A stretch of DNA of 7,815 bases from Bacteroidota bacterium. Its GTDB lineage: Bacteria > Bacteroidota > Ignavibacteria > UBA10030. The DNA is taken from NCBI GenBank assembly GCA_003453835.1, contig DMMN01000192.1:9356-17170 (forward strand), written 5' to 3'. Shown in pieces: positions 1 to 7,057 of the stretch (within the stretch, counting starts at the first letter, position 1; each line of letters starts with the position of its first letter). The position numbers and the translations under genes are program-made. The notes below the pieces were generated by a model. The model was not told the origin of the DNA. It ran no database searches and saw only the letters and a list, made by a program, of their open reading frames with translations.

Positions 1-1233
1 ATTGAATGGATTCGGGTAGTTCTGATACAGTTCGAATCCCGTCGGTGTCTCGACGTCCACAACTTCTGCAAGCGTCGGACTGCGCACCTGTGCCAGCAAT
101 TGATAAAGATAGAGGTACCCGAAATTCACGTACCAAAGATCTTTTCGGCTGCTAATGTGTGAGAGATGATTGTGGAGATAGGGTTTTGCACGATCGTCAT
201 AGATTACTTGTGGATGCCACATCAAATGATAGATGCCTCCTTGCCGGACAATTGCGTCGAACTTCCCGTTCATAAAGGTCGAGTCCGTCGTGCCGCCTCC
301 CCAGCTTGGTGCACCGATCTCTAATGTCAAATCTGTGCCTTGGAAATGGCCTCGATCCGCCCTCCATCCGCTCAAGGTCGAGCCATTGATCGCATAGAGT
401 CGGGGGACGAGATAGCTCCGCCGCGAAAGCAACGTGTCAATAGAGATACCGTACTCACCGTACGGGGCTATCCAGACGTAAACGTATTCTCTGCCACCGA
501 CCCGAGACGGTCTGATGAGACTCAGGTTTGAGGTGATGTCGTCGTGACTCCCCTCAATCTCTCCGAGAAGGTCGGCGTACGGAACGTGAGGGTGCGTACG
601 GCTATGGGACGCGATTTCTACGAGGCCGGAATCGACCTGTCGCTGGATGTGATCCCACGTTGCCGGGGAACACCAATCGCTGCGGGTGATTACTCCCGCC
701 GTCACGGGAAGTCGATATGAGCGGAAGATCGCCAAGAGCGAGGGGAACATCCAATTCGACCAATCCGCCCAATCGTCGGCCGTGATGGTGACAACGGCCG
801 ATCGGTTGTCATAGTACTTGCTTACGCCTGCATAGCGAGGTGCAACCGGCGCGCCTGCGGTGTTGATGATGTTCACCATCAGTGTGTCGCTGGTCGATGC
901 AAAGGCGGCAGACACATAGGCACGTCCGAGAGCATAGTCGAATCGTACCGCGTCAATGCCGTTGAAGTAGTCGTTTGATGTCTTCTCCGGGATCTCCCGC
1001 CAGGTTTCACCGACACCGTATTTACACTGAGCCTTGAGTCCACTCATTCCCGTCGGAAGATCGATTTGATAGGTCATTGGATAGGCACAGCCGTAGCGTT
1101 CATGAAAGTCGCGTGACACGACAATGACGAGTTCATTCGCCGCCGTGAGGCTCACGGAGAGTGGTTGTTCCGATTCGGCACGGGGTGCACCCGCTATGAC
1201 GATGAGGCAAATGAATATCGCTCTCGCCAACAT
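1..1233 (-). CDS. Secreted polysaccharide deacetylase (NodB/CE4-like) with T9SS sorting domain, 3' end cut by window
   Basis: The minus-strand frame is open from the ATG at 1233 to base 1, giving 411 residues and no stop. Residues 1-19 look like a signal peptide (MLARAIFICLIVIAGAPRA). Residues 20 to about 140 form an unassigned beta-rich region. From about 145 a NodB-type deacetylase fold follows: TADDW at 151-155 replaces the usual TFDDG, HSRTH at 210-214 is the metal-binding H-S/T-x-x-H, IAPYG at 255-259 matches motif 3 without its usual arginine, and LMWHP at 337-341 resembles the late L-x-H motif. By family rule D153 would be the base, with D154, H210 and H214 holding the metal. Family members remove N- or O-acetyl groups from chitin, peptidoglycan or xylan. 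The visible end, ELYQNYPNPFN, is the start of a T9SS sorting domain. AGGAAG at 1250-1245 supports this start. An upstream in-frame ATG at 1305 would put about 24 polar residues before the signal peptide and is less likely. The substrate is inferred only from the GH18 neighbour. Confidence 0.85.
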   Translation of the reverse strand, partial: MLARAIFICLIVIAGAPRAESEQPLSVSLTAANELVIVVSRDFHERYGCAYPMTYQIDLPTGMSGLKAQCKYGVGETWREIPEKTSNDYFNGIDAVRFDYALGRAYVSAAFASTSDTLMVNIINTAGAPVAPRYAGVSKYYDNRSAVVTITADDWADWSNWMFPSLLAIFRSYRLPVTAGVITRSDWCSPATWDHIQRQVDSGLVEIASHSRTHPHVPYADLLGEIEGSHDDITSNLSLIRPSRVGGREYVYVWIAPYGEYGISIDTLLSRRSYLVPRLYAINGSTLSGWRADRGHFQGTDLTLEIGAPSWGGGTTDSTFMNGKFDAIVRQGGIYHLMWHPQVIYDDRAKPYLHNHLSHISSRKDLWYVNFGYLYLYQLLAQVRSPTLAEVVDVETPTGFELYQNYPNPFN

Positions 1234-1314
1234 CGGGAAGTTTTCTTCCTGATTCCCTCTTACGGCTTTCACTTCGGGCACCTTGGCTGTGTGACCATCA
1301 CTCATTCATTGATG

Positions 1315-1353
1315 AAAAGAAAACCGGTCGGACTCCCCCGATCGCTCGACCGG
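1315..1353 (-). terminator. Intrinsic terminator after the GH18 gene
   Basis: On the minus strand a perfect 7-bp stem, CCGGTCG (1353-1347) with CGACCGG (1330-1324), encloses a 16-base loop and is followed at once by TTTTCTTTT (1323-1315). It starts 18 bases past the GH18 stop codon, the normal place for a Rho-independent terminator. It implies that the deacetylase gene downstream depends on read-through or on a promoter in the short stretch 1234-1314, where I recognise no clear promoter. Confidence 0.8.
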
Positions 1354-1371
1354 GATTGCATCACCGAATCA

Positions 1372-2745
1372 TTACTTGAGGAACACCAATCTCTTCACCG
1401 CACGTATGCCTCCTTGCGTTAAGACGCAGAAGTACGTGCCGCTTGACAAACGGAATTCGGACGCTTCAAATCTCACGGCTCCCCTCCCGGCTTCCCTGGA
1501 TTCGTCGATAAGCCGTGCCACCTCCCTGCCGAAGACGTCAACCACCTTGAGCGATACATATCCCGAGTGGGGCAACTCGTAGGAGATGGTGGTAGATGGA
1601 TTGAACGGATTTGGATAGGCGTCGTGCAGCGCGAGAGAGCGAGGCGGCCTGAGATCCGCAATGACATTCGTCGTCGCCTGCATGGCCCTGCCCACCGCTT
1701 CCATCATCGGCTGGCTCGACGGTGTAACGGCATCCTGACCCAGGGCCCAGATCATCACGCCGGCAAGGTTGTTCTCTTTCACATATTTACATTTCAGAGA
1801 AAGGGAAAGCGAGTCATCGTAACTCAGCAGCACGATCGCTGCATACGTCAGATACGGAACTTTGCACACATCGTCCCAGACACGAGTCCCGAGACCGCGG
1901 TCGAGGCGCTCTTTGATCGTGGCGTAGGTGAGCTGCTCGGCCCTGGTGATGGGCATGTACAAACCGTAGTAGCCTTCGAGACATTCGAAACGCCATCCGT
2001 AGAACGGAACTCCCACGACGAGTTGGCTCTTCGGAATGCCTCTTCCGACAAAATGATAGTTGACGCTGAAATCGATCGAGCCGTCGTTGCATCCCGAGGT
2101 GGGTGAATAGAGAGGGGAATTGTGCCCGGCGTGACTCCACGATCCGTGGATGTCGTACGTCATGATGTTGAACCAATCCACATACTGTTTCAAGGTCTGG
2201 TAGTCGTGCCATTGTCCGGACCAATTCGTCGCGCCGATCGCCATGGTAAGAATCCATGATGGGTTTGCGGCGGTGAACGCCTGGCGCATCTCTTGGACAA
2301 GCGAAGTAAGATTGGCTTTTTCGACGTTGTTCCGGGGCCCTTCCCAGTCAAGGTCGGCTCCATCGTAGCCATTGCTTCTCATAAACGCGACCAAATCTGA
2401 AATGAACTTTGCTCGTTTGATTTGACTCGCCACCATCTTTGGGAAGTCGTAGCTGTCCGCCCCTCCGCCGAGCGATATCGATACTTTTCGTCCGGCGGCG
2501 TGCGCCGCGGATATCAGATCAGGGTCCGGGATCCTCCACGTCGCCCTTGTTCGAAGGTTGCCGCTCGAGTCGGGAAAAGCAAATGCGTGGTTGATATGAG
2601 TCAAATAGTTGAATCGGATGTTTGCCGCAGGAAGCGCTGATGTGCTCCAGGCCGGATAGTATCCGATGACTTTCAATTGGGCCGGCGTCGGGACGAGCGC
2701 CGGCGTGATGAACAGCGAGAGGGCGGCAATTCGACGAAGGTTCAT
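1372..2745 (-). CDS. Secreted GH18 chitinase-like glycoside hydrolase with T9SS sorting domain
   Basis: The 457-residue protein would hydrolyse beta-1,4 bonds of N-acetylglucosamine polymers by the substrate-assisted mechanism of family GH18, outside the cell. Residues 1-22 form a signal peptide (MNLRRIAALSLFITPALVPT). The GH18 barrel spans about 24-355 and every landmark is present: VIGYYPAW (25-32), SLGG (91-94), the catalytic DGADLDWE (128-135) with E135 as proton donor, MTYDIHG (195-201), LVVGVPFYG (242-250) and GVMIWALGQD (329-338) with the active-site tryptophan W333. A T9SS type A sorting domain fills about 372-457, opening with YPNPFNPSTTI and ending FLK. No separate carbohydrate-binding module is seen. 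The frame stays open upstream to a TTG at 2847, but that extension runs through the upstream gene's terminator and would bury the signal peptide, so the ATG at 2745 is preferred. No Shine-Dalgarno sequence precedes it. GH18 also includes endo-beta-N-acetylglucosaminidases, so chitin is the likeliest but not the only substrate. Confidence 0.94.
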   Translation of the reverse strand: MNLRRIAALSLFITPALVPTPAQLKVIGYYPAWSTSALPAANIRFNYLTHINHAFAFPDSSGNLRTRATWRIPDPDLISAAHAAGRKVSISLGGGADSYDFPKMVASQIKRAKFISDLVAFMRSNGYDGADLDWEGPRNNVEKANLTSLVQEMRQAFTAANPSWILTMAIGATNWSGQWHDYQTLKQYVDWFNIMTYDIHGSWSHAGHNSPLYSPTSGCNDGSIDFSVNYHFVGRGIPKSQLVVGVPFYGWRFECLEGYYGLYMPITRAEQLTYATIKERLDRGLGTRVWDDVCKVPYLTYAAIVLLSYDDSLSLSLKCKYVKENNLAGVMIWALGQDAVTPSSQPMMEAVGRAMQATTNVIADLRPPRSLALHDAYPNPFNPSTTISYELPHSGYVSLKVVDVFGREVARLIDESREAGRGAVRFEASEFRLSSGTYFCVLTQGGIRAVKRLVFLK

Positions 2746-2776
2746 GGGCTTGGAAGAGGCGTTTGTGAACGGCGAT

Positions 2777-2826
2777 AAAAAAACACGGGCTGAGGTTGAA
2801 ATGTCATCGCCAACCCTCAACCCGTG
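2777..2826 (-). terminator. Strong intrinsic terminator after the tandem-domain protein gene
   Basis: On the minus strand CACGGG (2826-2821) pairs with CCCGTG (2789-2784). After one mismatch the stem continues with TGAGG against CCTCA and, across a single-base bulge, TTG against CAA. The loop is 12 bases and seven T residues follow (2783-2777). The stem begins 30 bases after the stop codon at 2857. It probably closes the transcription unit of the four upstream genes and separates it from the GH18 gene, whose ATG is 31 bases beyond the T-tract. Confidence 0.88.
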
Positions 2827-2856
2827 CTGAAAGAATCTGCAAAGCAACGAGCTATC

Positions 2857-4428
2857 CTACTTCAGCAATGTCATCGGCCTTGACGTATGCCGAGAACCTT
2901 GCTGCAGTTCATAGATGTAGACCCCGCTGCTCAACCCCTTCATCTCTACGCTCACACTGTACTTCCCTGCCTGCTGATGAACGTTGTCCACAAGAGTTCT
3001 CACCAACTGACCAAGCGTATTGTAGACGCGCAGGTTGACCACGCCGGCTTCGGAGATCGAGTAGCGGATGGTCGTTGATGGATTGAAAGGATTCGGATAG
3101 TTCTGCATGAGCTCAAAATCACGAGCAGCAACATCAATCCTCTCCACTGATGTTGTGAGATCGCCCGGTTTTGTCGCGCTCAGGTCATCCATCAGAAACA
3201 CAACGCTGTCGCGCGCCGTGCTATCGCTATGCACGCCGAATCCGACCTTAAGGATCGATCTCAAGTCCGGAATGCCATGGCCGGGAACGGCAGCCCAGCC
3301 GGGCGTTGTCATGTCCTTCAGCGGTATTACGATGGGGAACCATGCGTCTCTCGGCCAATCGGTTTTCCGATTGTACAGGCCATAGTAGCCACCTGGAACC
3401 CAACGCCAGAAGACGACACCCGCAGCGGTGCTATCATACAGATCGATGGTGAACTGGATGCCTTTCTTGTTCGCTGTTGGCGTGACAATTTTGATCCAGA
3501 ACCGCAGATCAGTCGCCCCGGTCATATTGACGATCGGCTTGAAGTTGTATTGCGCGTCCGTCCACACGCCCCACGAGGCGACCATCTTCCGAAGGGCAAC
3601 ATCGACCTTCATCGATTGGGTGCTCCCCGGGGCGGCATCGTCCGCGAAATCACTGAGCACGAATTTGTTCGTCGCTTCGCCTTGCCCGGTGATCCACTTA
3701 TTGGCGGAACCATCGAAGTTGATCAGAGGCGCGGTGCCCACGCGAACGGCTTTCGTGGCTCGAATGTCATCGATCAGGAAGACGACGCTGTCCTTCGCCG
3801 TGCTGTCGGAATGCACGCCAAGACCGATGGTCTTGATCTTGTCGAGGTCAAGGATACTGTTGACGCTGCCGGCCCACGTGGGCATGCGAAACGCTTTCAA
3901 CGGCATAACGAATTCCCACCACGCAGCCTGCGAGTCGGCTTTGGTGTCCCAGCGATGAGCCGTGTAGAAGATGTCCAGATCTTCCTGATAGCGCCACGTT
4001 TCCGAACCGCCGGCGGAAGAATCGTAGAGATCAAATGTGAACTGAAGTCCACGGCTGTATGAAGGTGGCTTGTTCGCGATGCTGGTGGAGGGCTTCCTGA
4101 TCATCTTCACTTTGAACCGAATGTCATCCGCACCCTGGATGTTCACGGGCGCAGTGAACTTGTACTGGAAGTCCGTCCAAATTCCCCACCCATACGTCAT
4201 CTTTCGAATCGATGCTTCTATCTTGGTACTCCCGGTTCCCTCGGCAAAATCATCAAAGGAGTCGGATACCTTGATGAAATTCGCCGCGTCACCGTTAGCG
4301 CTTATCCAGCCGCTTGCTTTTCCATCGCAGTTGAGCATCTGCTTGCCCACCGCTGTTTGTGCCATCGCGGGACTGGCGAGACCGCAGACAAGCAACGCAA
4401 TGGTCAAAAACATCAACGTTCTTTTCAT
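2857..4428 (-). CDS. Secreted protein with two tandem galactose-binding-like (CBM-like) domains and T9SS sorting domain
   Basis: The 523-residue protein has a clear signal peptide cut after A-M-A at 21-23 (MKRTLMFLTIALLVCGLASPAMA). Two homologous units follow, about 28-226 and 235-420. Each opens with N-x-D-G-x-A-x-x-W-I, has an aromatic strand (WGIWTDFQYKF at 81-91, WGVWTDAQYNF at 286-296), then QFT-x-DLYDS, and ends GVHSDSTA-K/R-DSVVFL. This closing strand and its DD resemble CBM11/CIA30-type jelly rolls, which often bind glycans through aromatic residues and calcium, but I cannot name the family and see no catalytic motif. Residues about 432-523 are a T9SS type A sorting domain (ELMQNYPNPFNPSTTI, ending TLLK), so the protein is predicted to be released or anchored at the cell surface. 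It starts at ATG 4428 behind a strong ribosome-binding site and lies 202 bases after the lipoprotein gene. A substrate-binding or cell-surface role near the chitinase is an inference. Confidence 0.88.
   Translation of the reverse strand: MKRTLMFLTIALLVCGLASPAMAQTAVGKQMLNCDGKASGWISANGDAANFIKVSDSFDDFAEGTGSTKIEASIRKMTYGWGIWTDFQYKFTAPVNIQGADDIRFKVKMIRKPSTSIANKPPSYSRGLQFTFDLYDSSAGGSETWRYQEDLDIFYTAHRWDTKADSQAAWWEFVMPLKAFRMPTWAGSVNSILDLDKIKTIGLGVHSDSTAKDSVVFLIDDIRATKAVRVGTAPLINFDGSANKWITGQGEATNKFVLSDFADDAAPGSTQSMKVDVALRKMVASWGVWTDAQYNFKPIVNMTGATDLRFWIKIVTPTANKKGIQFTIDLYDSTAAGVVFWRWVPGGYYGLYNRKTDWPRDAWFPIVIPLKDMTTPGWAAVPGHGIPDLRSILKVGFGVHSDSTARDSVVFLMDDLSATKPGDLTTSVERIDVAARDFELMQNYPNPFNPSTTIRYSISEAGVVNLRVYNTLGQLVRTLVDNVHQQAGKYSVSVEMKGLSSGVYIYELQQGSRHTSRPMTLLK
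3169..4347 (-). repeat. Tandem domain duplication inside the CBM-like protein gene
   Basis: Two units of about 185-200 codons, 4347-3751 and 3726-3169, encode the homologous domains. The best-conserved DNA is the 63-base segment at 3828-3766 against 3246-3184, where I count 49 of 63 identical bases by eye. The longer unit 1 has an extra loop near residues 112-125. Divergence elsewhere is large enough that this is an old internal duplication, not a recent copy. Confidence 0.8.
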
Positions 4429-4630
4429 ATACTGGCACTCCTCCAGTTGAATCTATGAAAGGTGTTAGGTGAATTAGGACTGCAACGCGCACGAATGGAC
4501 TTCCGGACAGCGACTCTCTCGCCGACAAGTACCTCCCACCTTCGCTGACCTCCTGCACCTCCTTCCCAATGTTGCGCTTGACGTGTGAACGAATGTACCG
4601 CCATGACTCTGAATTGACTGGATACCGTTG
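4429..4630 (-). other. Intergenic leader between lipoprotein and tandem-domain genes
   Basis: These 202 bases are the longest non-coding gap in the window. I see no terminator with a T-tract, no tRNA-like fold and no credible small gene: the open frames crossing it lack ribosome-binding sites and overlap the flanking genes. A weak imperfect hairpin (ACTT and GCGA arms closing on TCGC and AAGT) lies near 4500-4531 without a T-tract. A promoter for the downstream gene could sit here, but no box is clear enough to place. Confidence 0.5.
4438..4444 (-). promoter_or_regulatory. Ribosome-binding site of the tandem-domain protein gene
   Basis: GGAGGAG on the minus strand, nine bases before the ATG at 4428. 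It fixes the start that exposes the signal peptide. Confidence 0.8.
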
Positions 4631-5863
4631 CTATCTTCTTCCGTAGTCGGGGGCTCCGTTCTTCCCGACTGCCACGCGGATGACCCTCCGAACCATCGGG
4701 TCGCCTGAGCTCCGATTCACGTAGATTTGCTGAGAGGTTCCCCACACAATCTGTCCGGCAGGAGGCACGAGCACACCCGGATAGAGCGGCGCCGAGCTTC
4801 CTGAGGGAGCGACGACGAGAATAGGATTTGTATGATCCGTTCCGATGTAGAGTTCTCCGTCCGACGAAATCGCCAGCGCAAGCAATTCTGATGTTGCATA
4901 TGCTGTGACCTTCGTGATGTCGAACACTGATTCCACCGGTCCAAGCTCGCCGGTAGCCGAAGTGATACGAGCTCGATAGACGCCCCTCGGAGGAAGCCCC
5001 GCTACCACGCCGTCCCGCACCGCGAGGAAGTACACATAGCCGTTATAGACCCTGATGGAGCGGATGTCGTATGGCGTGAAGTTCCCCACCTCCCTCGTTG
5101 TTCCGGAGCTGCTCGACGTCGCCGCAAGACCGTAGTAAGCTCCGGCACTGTAGATAGTCCCGAGCGAGTCAAAATCAAACGTACGAGCGCGGACATCGAG
5201 TCGGACGAAGAGTTCGGGATTTCCTCCGCCGGATGGAACGCGAAAGAGATTGAAATTATTCGACTGCTGGCAGTACAGATATCCGCCCGGACCTACCCGA
5301 ATTTCGGAGGCCTTGGGAATCGTGAGAGTCGAGTATTCCGTCTTAACGCCTGTCGGCGTCACTTTATAGATAACCCCGGTCGACGCGCCTTTCAGCTCTG
5401 CAAAGAGATTCTCACTCCTGTCGACCGCGACGGAATACACCTCGTCAACGCTCAGGAAACCGCCATATTCCGTGGCGGCCTCTTCCAACGTGTAAGGAGA
5501 AAATGTCGCGACTTTGATGGCACCCGGGACGGCCACCTTGATCGTGATCGTGTTGCTCGTATACTGCGGGGCCGCGACTAGCAACGACGTGCTCGTGGCC
5601 TGTTTCACCTTCACCTGAATCTTGTCGAAGAAGACGAAGTTCAGCGAGTCGGTCGTGGAAAAGTTCTGACCGCTGATACGAATATCCGTGATCCCCGAGA
5701 ACGCTTTTGAAGGTGGGCTGATAGAGGTGATCACCGGATCCGGGCCCGCGGGTGCAGCGGGGTTCCAGACTTCGACCGGCTCATCAACAGCGCAGCCCCA
5801 AAGAGCCAGGCCCGCACTGAGAAGAAGAACGAGAAGGGGCGATCGAACAAGCATGTGGTTCAT
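4631..5863 (-). CDS. Lipoprotein with IPT/TIG domain and beta-propeller-like repeats
   Basis: The 410-residue protein begins with a lipoprotein signal, MNHMLVRSPLLVLLLSAG followed by LALWGC, with C24 as the predicted lipidated cysteine. After a proline-rich linker (25-43), residues 44-126 match an IPT/TIG immunoglobulin-like domain: PVITSISPPSKAFSG, then ISGQNF, and a closing strand TITIKVAVPGA. Residues about 129-405 show repeated blade-like segments of the NHL/SMP-30 propeller kind (YSVAVDRSENLFAE, EIRVGPGGYLYC, ALAISSDGELYIG). No catalytic residues can be assigned. It has no C-terminal sorting domain, so membrane attachment is by lipid. ATG 5863 is chosen because GGAGA lies eight bases before it; a TTG at 5878 overlaps that site. 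It follows the PorV-like gene by 117 bases and probably belongs to the same operon. A surface scaffold or glycan-binding role is inferred from domains and context only. Confidence 0.85.
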   Translation of the reverse strand: MNHMLVRSPLLVLLLSAGLALWGCAVDEPVEVWNPAAPAGPDPVITSISPPSKAFSGITDIRISGQNFSTTDSLNFVFFDKIQVKVKQATSTSLLVAAPQYTSNTITIKVAVPGAIKVATFSPYTLEEAATEYGGFLSVDEVYSVAVDRSENLFAELKGASTGVIYKVTPTGVKTEYSTLTIPKASEIRVGPGGYLYCQQSNNFNLFRVPSGGGNPELFVRLDVRARTFDFDSLGTIYSAGAYYGLAATSSSSGTTREVGNFTPYDIRSIRVYNGYVYFLAVRDGVVAGLPPRGVYRARITSATGELGPVESVFDITKVTAYATSELLALAISSDGELYIGTDHTNPILVVAPSGSSAPLYPGVLVPPAGQIVWGTSQQIYVNRSSGDPMVRRVIRVAVGKNGAPDYGRR

Positions 5864-5871
5864 AGTGATAT

Positions 5872-5876
5872 TCTCC
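5872..5876 (-). promoter_or_regulatory. Ribosome-binding site deciding the lipoprotein start
   Basis: GGAGA on the minus strand with an eight-base spacer to the ATG at 5863. It rules against the upstream TTG at 5878 (which it overlaps) and favours 5863 over the ATG at 5854. Confidence 0.7.
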
Positions 5877-5980
5877 AATTCACCGTTTTGAAAGTCTTTG
5901 CTTCAGGCTCTCAGCGCTTTCCCTGCAGGGAGGTAGAGGGCAGTGAAAGAACTTCTTACCGTCCGGCATTCCGAATCGCA

Positions 5981-6997
5981 TCAGAAGGAAAAACGGACCG
6001 TGACTCGCTGAACATTATCGAACACTCCGAAAGGCGTGTATGCGTAGTCAACCTGAACTCCGTACTGTTGAACTCCCAAGCCATACGTCAATCCTTCCTC
6101 GTCTGCACTCGAAGCATACCCCGCCCGAAGGGAGAGCGCCCCCATCAACCGACACTCGAGTCCCGCATACACTTGCTCGGCGTGGTCCCGATAATGCGAT
6201 GCGTCGACCGATACCAAGACGGAATTAAGCGTGCTGCTTTTCTCGAAGAAGTCCAGGGTTTCCATCGAGAGGCCGAGGGTAAAGACGAGCGGAAGCTGGA
6301 ACTGATCCGACTCATACCGGACTTCCTTCGAGAAGTTTCGCACCGACATGCCGAACGCCAGGCTCTTGAATCCCGTCTTGAAATTTGTCCCGAAATCGAA
6401 CGCCAGCACCGAGAGTTTGTACTCCTTCTTGACGGACTGACCCGCAACATCACCGGGAACGAATGAAGTACCGAGTGATTGGCGCACGTAGCGAATCTGT
6501 CCGCCGACGGAGAAGGCATCCGAGATCGCTTTTCCATACCCGACGCCGACTGCGAATGCACTTGGTTTGTTCATATCGCCCGAGGGGATGTCTTCGAAAC
6601 CGCTTGCGGTGTTGGACACACGCGTCCAGTAGAAATCTCCGTAGTCGATGAATTGGAGCGACACACCGAAGATGCCATATTCATCGCCAAAGGGCTTGAA
6701 GGCTGCACTAAACGTTTGATGTTTGATCTCGGCAATCCATTGGTTGTAGCTTGCGGAAACATCCGCCCATCCAGCAATGTCCGAGAGCAATGCCGGGTTC
6801 GAGAAGAGCGAGCCGGAACCCATCGGCACTGTTGTGGTTGCACGCGCAAGCGAAGCGGCACGCGCGTCGGAAACGACGCTTAAGAATTGCATCCCGGTCT
6901 GTGCGAGCTTGACGTTCTCTTGTGGGAATGCGTTCTTTACCATCATGCAGAGCATCAACATCGGCAGCATGGCCGCGCTAATAAGTCGCTTTGCCAT
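5981..6997 (-). CDS. PorV/PorQ-family outer-membrane beta-barrel protein
   Basis: The 338-residue protein starts with a signal peptide (MAKRLISAAMLPMLMLCMMV, cut probably near residues 23-26). The mature N-terminus carries the family hallmark: TGMQFLSVVSDARAASLARA followed by GSGSLFSNPALLSDI, the equivalent of the F-L-x-x-x-x-D-A-R-A ... N-P-A pattern of PorV/PorQ proteins. The rest alternates short hydrophobic strands and turns and ends RVTVRFSF with a terminal phenylalanine, as in outer-membrane barrels folded by BamA. Length is normal for the family. PorV is the T9SS shuttle that moves cargo from the translocon to the attachment complex; PorQ relatives have less clear roles. It lies 60 bases behind the fibronectin-III protein gene and precedes a lipoprotein, in a window where at least three proteins carry T9SS tags. 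Whether this copy serves the general secretion machine or only its neighbours cannot be told. An upstream in-frame start at 7048 is rejected in favour of 6997, which has a good ribosome-binding site. Confidence 0.88.
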   Translation of the reverse strand: MAKRLISAAMLPMLMLCMMVKNAFPQENVKLAQTGMQFLSVVSDARAASLARATTTVPMGSGSLFSNPALLSDIAGWADVSASYNQWIAEIKHQTFSAAFKPFGDEYGIFGVSLQFIDYGDFYWTRVSNTASGFEDIPSGDMNKPSAFAVGVGYGKAISDAFSVGGQIRYVRQSLGTSFVPGDVAGQSVKKEYKLSVLAFDFGTNFKTGFKSLAFGMSVRNFSKEVRYESDQFQLPLVFTLGLSMETLDFFEKSSTLNSVLVSVDASHYRDHAEQVYAGLECRLMGALSLRAGYASSADEEGLTYGLGVQQYGVQVDYAYTPFGVFDNVQRVTVRFSF

Positions 6998-7003
6998 CGT
7001 TTT

Positions 7004-7009
7004 TCTCCT
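7004..7009 (-). promoter_or_regulatory. Ribosome-binding site deciding the PorV-like start
   Basis: AGGAGA on the minus strand, six bases before the ATG at 6997. It removes 17 residues from the longest open frame and leaves a standard signal peptide. Confidence 0.8.
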
Positions 7010-7057
7010 GAAAGCGTTGTGTGGTTTCAAGTTCTTCACGTTGATCAACCGGCCTGC

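Noticed and set aside
340..531. Plus-strand open frame of 63 codons
   Set aside because: It lies opposite the deacetylase coding frame, has no recognisable domain and its composition is that of an antisense shadow.
1165..1422. Plus-strand open frame crossing the gap between GH18 and the deacetylase
   Set aside because: It overlaps both genes and the GH18 terminator, lacks a ribosome-binding site and shows no domain.
1..3110. Similar DNA at the three YPNPFN-coding sites (near 1-40, 1585-1620 and 3070-3110) as dispersed repeats
   Set aside because: The likeness follows from the conserved sorting-domain peptide and is not an independent repeat family or mobile element.
1950..3395. Shared GYYGLY peptide in GH18 (residues 258-263) and the tandem-domain protein (347-352), with similar DNA
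   Set aside because: The match stops after six residues, the surrounding folds differ, and such aromatic loops are common; chance is the simpler explanation.
3229..4062. Long plus-strand open frame of 277 codons
   Set aside because: It is antisense to the tandem-domain protein, whose signal peptide, repeats and sorting domain prove the minus-strand frame.
4295..4745. Minus-strand open frames (87 and 106 codons) in the 4429-4630 gap
   Set aside because: They overlap the lipoprotein end and the tandem-domain start in other frames, lack ribosome-binding sites and have low-complexity arginine/serine-rich products.
5920..5931. Perfect palindrome TCCCTGCAGGGA between the PorV-like and lipoprotein genes
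   Set aside because: It has no loop and no T-tract, so it is not a terminator; a single 12-base palindrome is not enough to call an operator.
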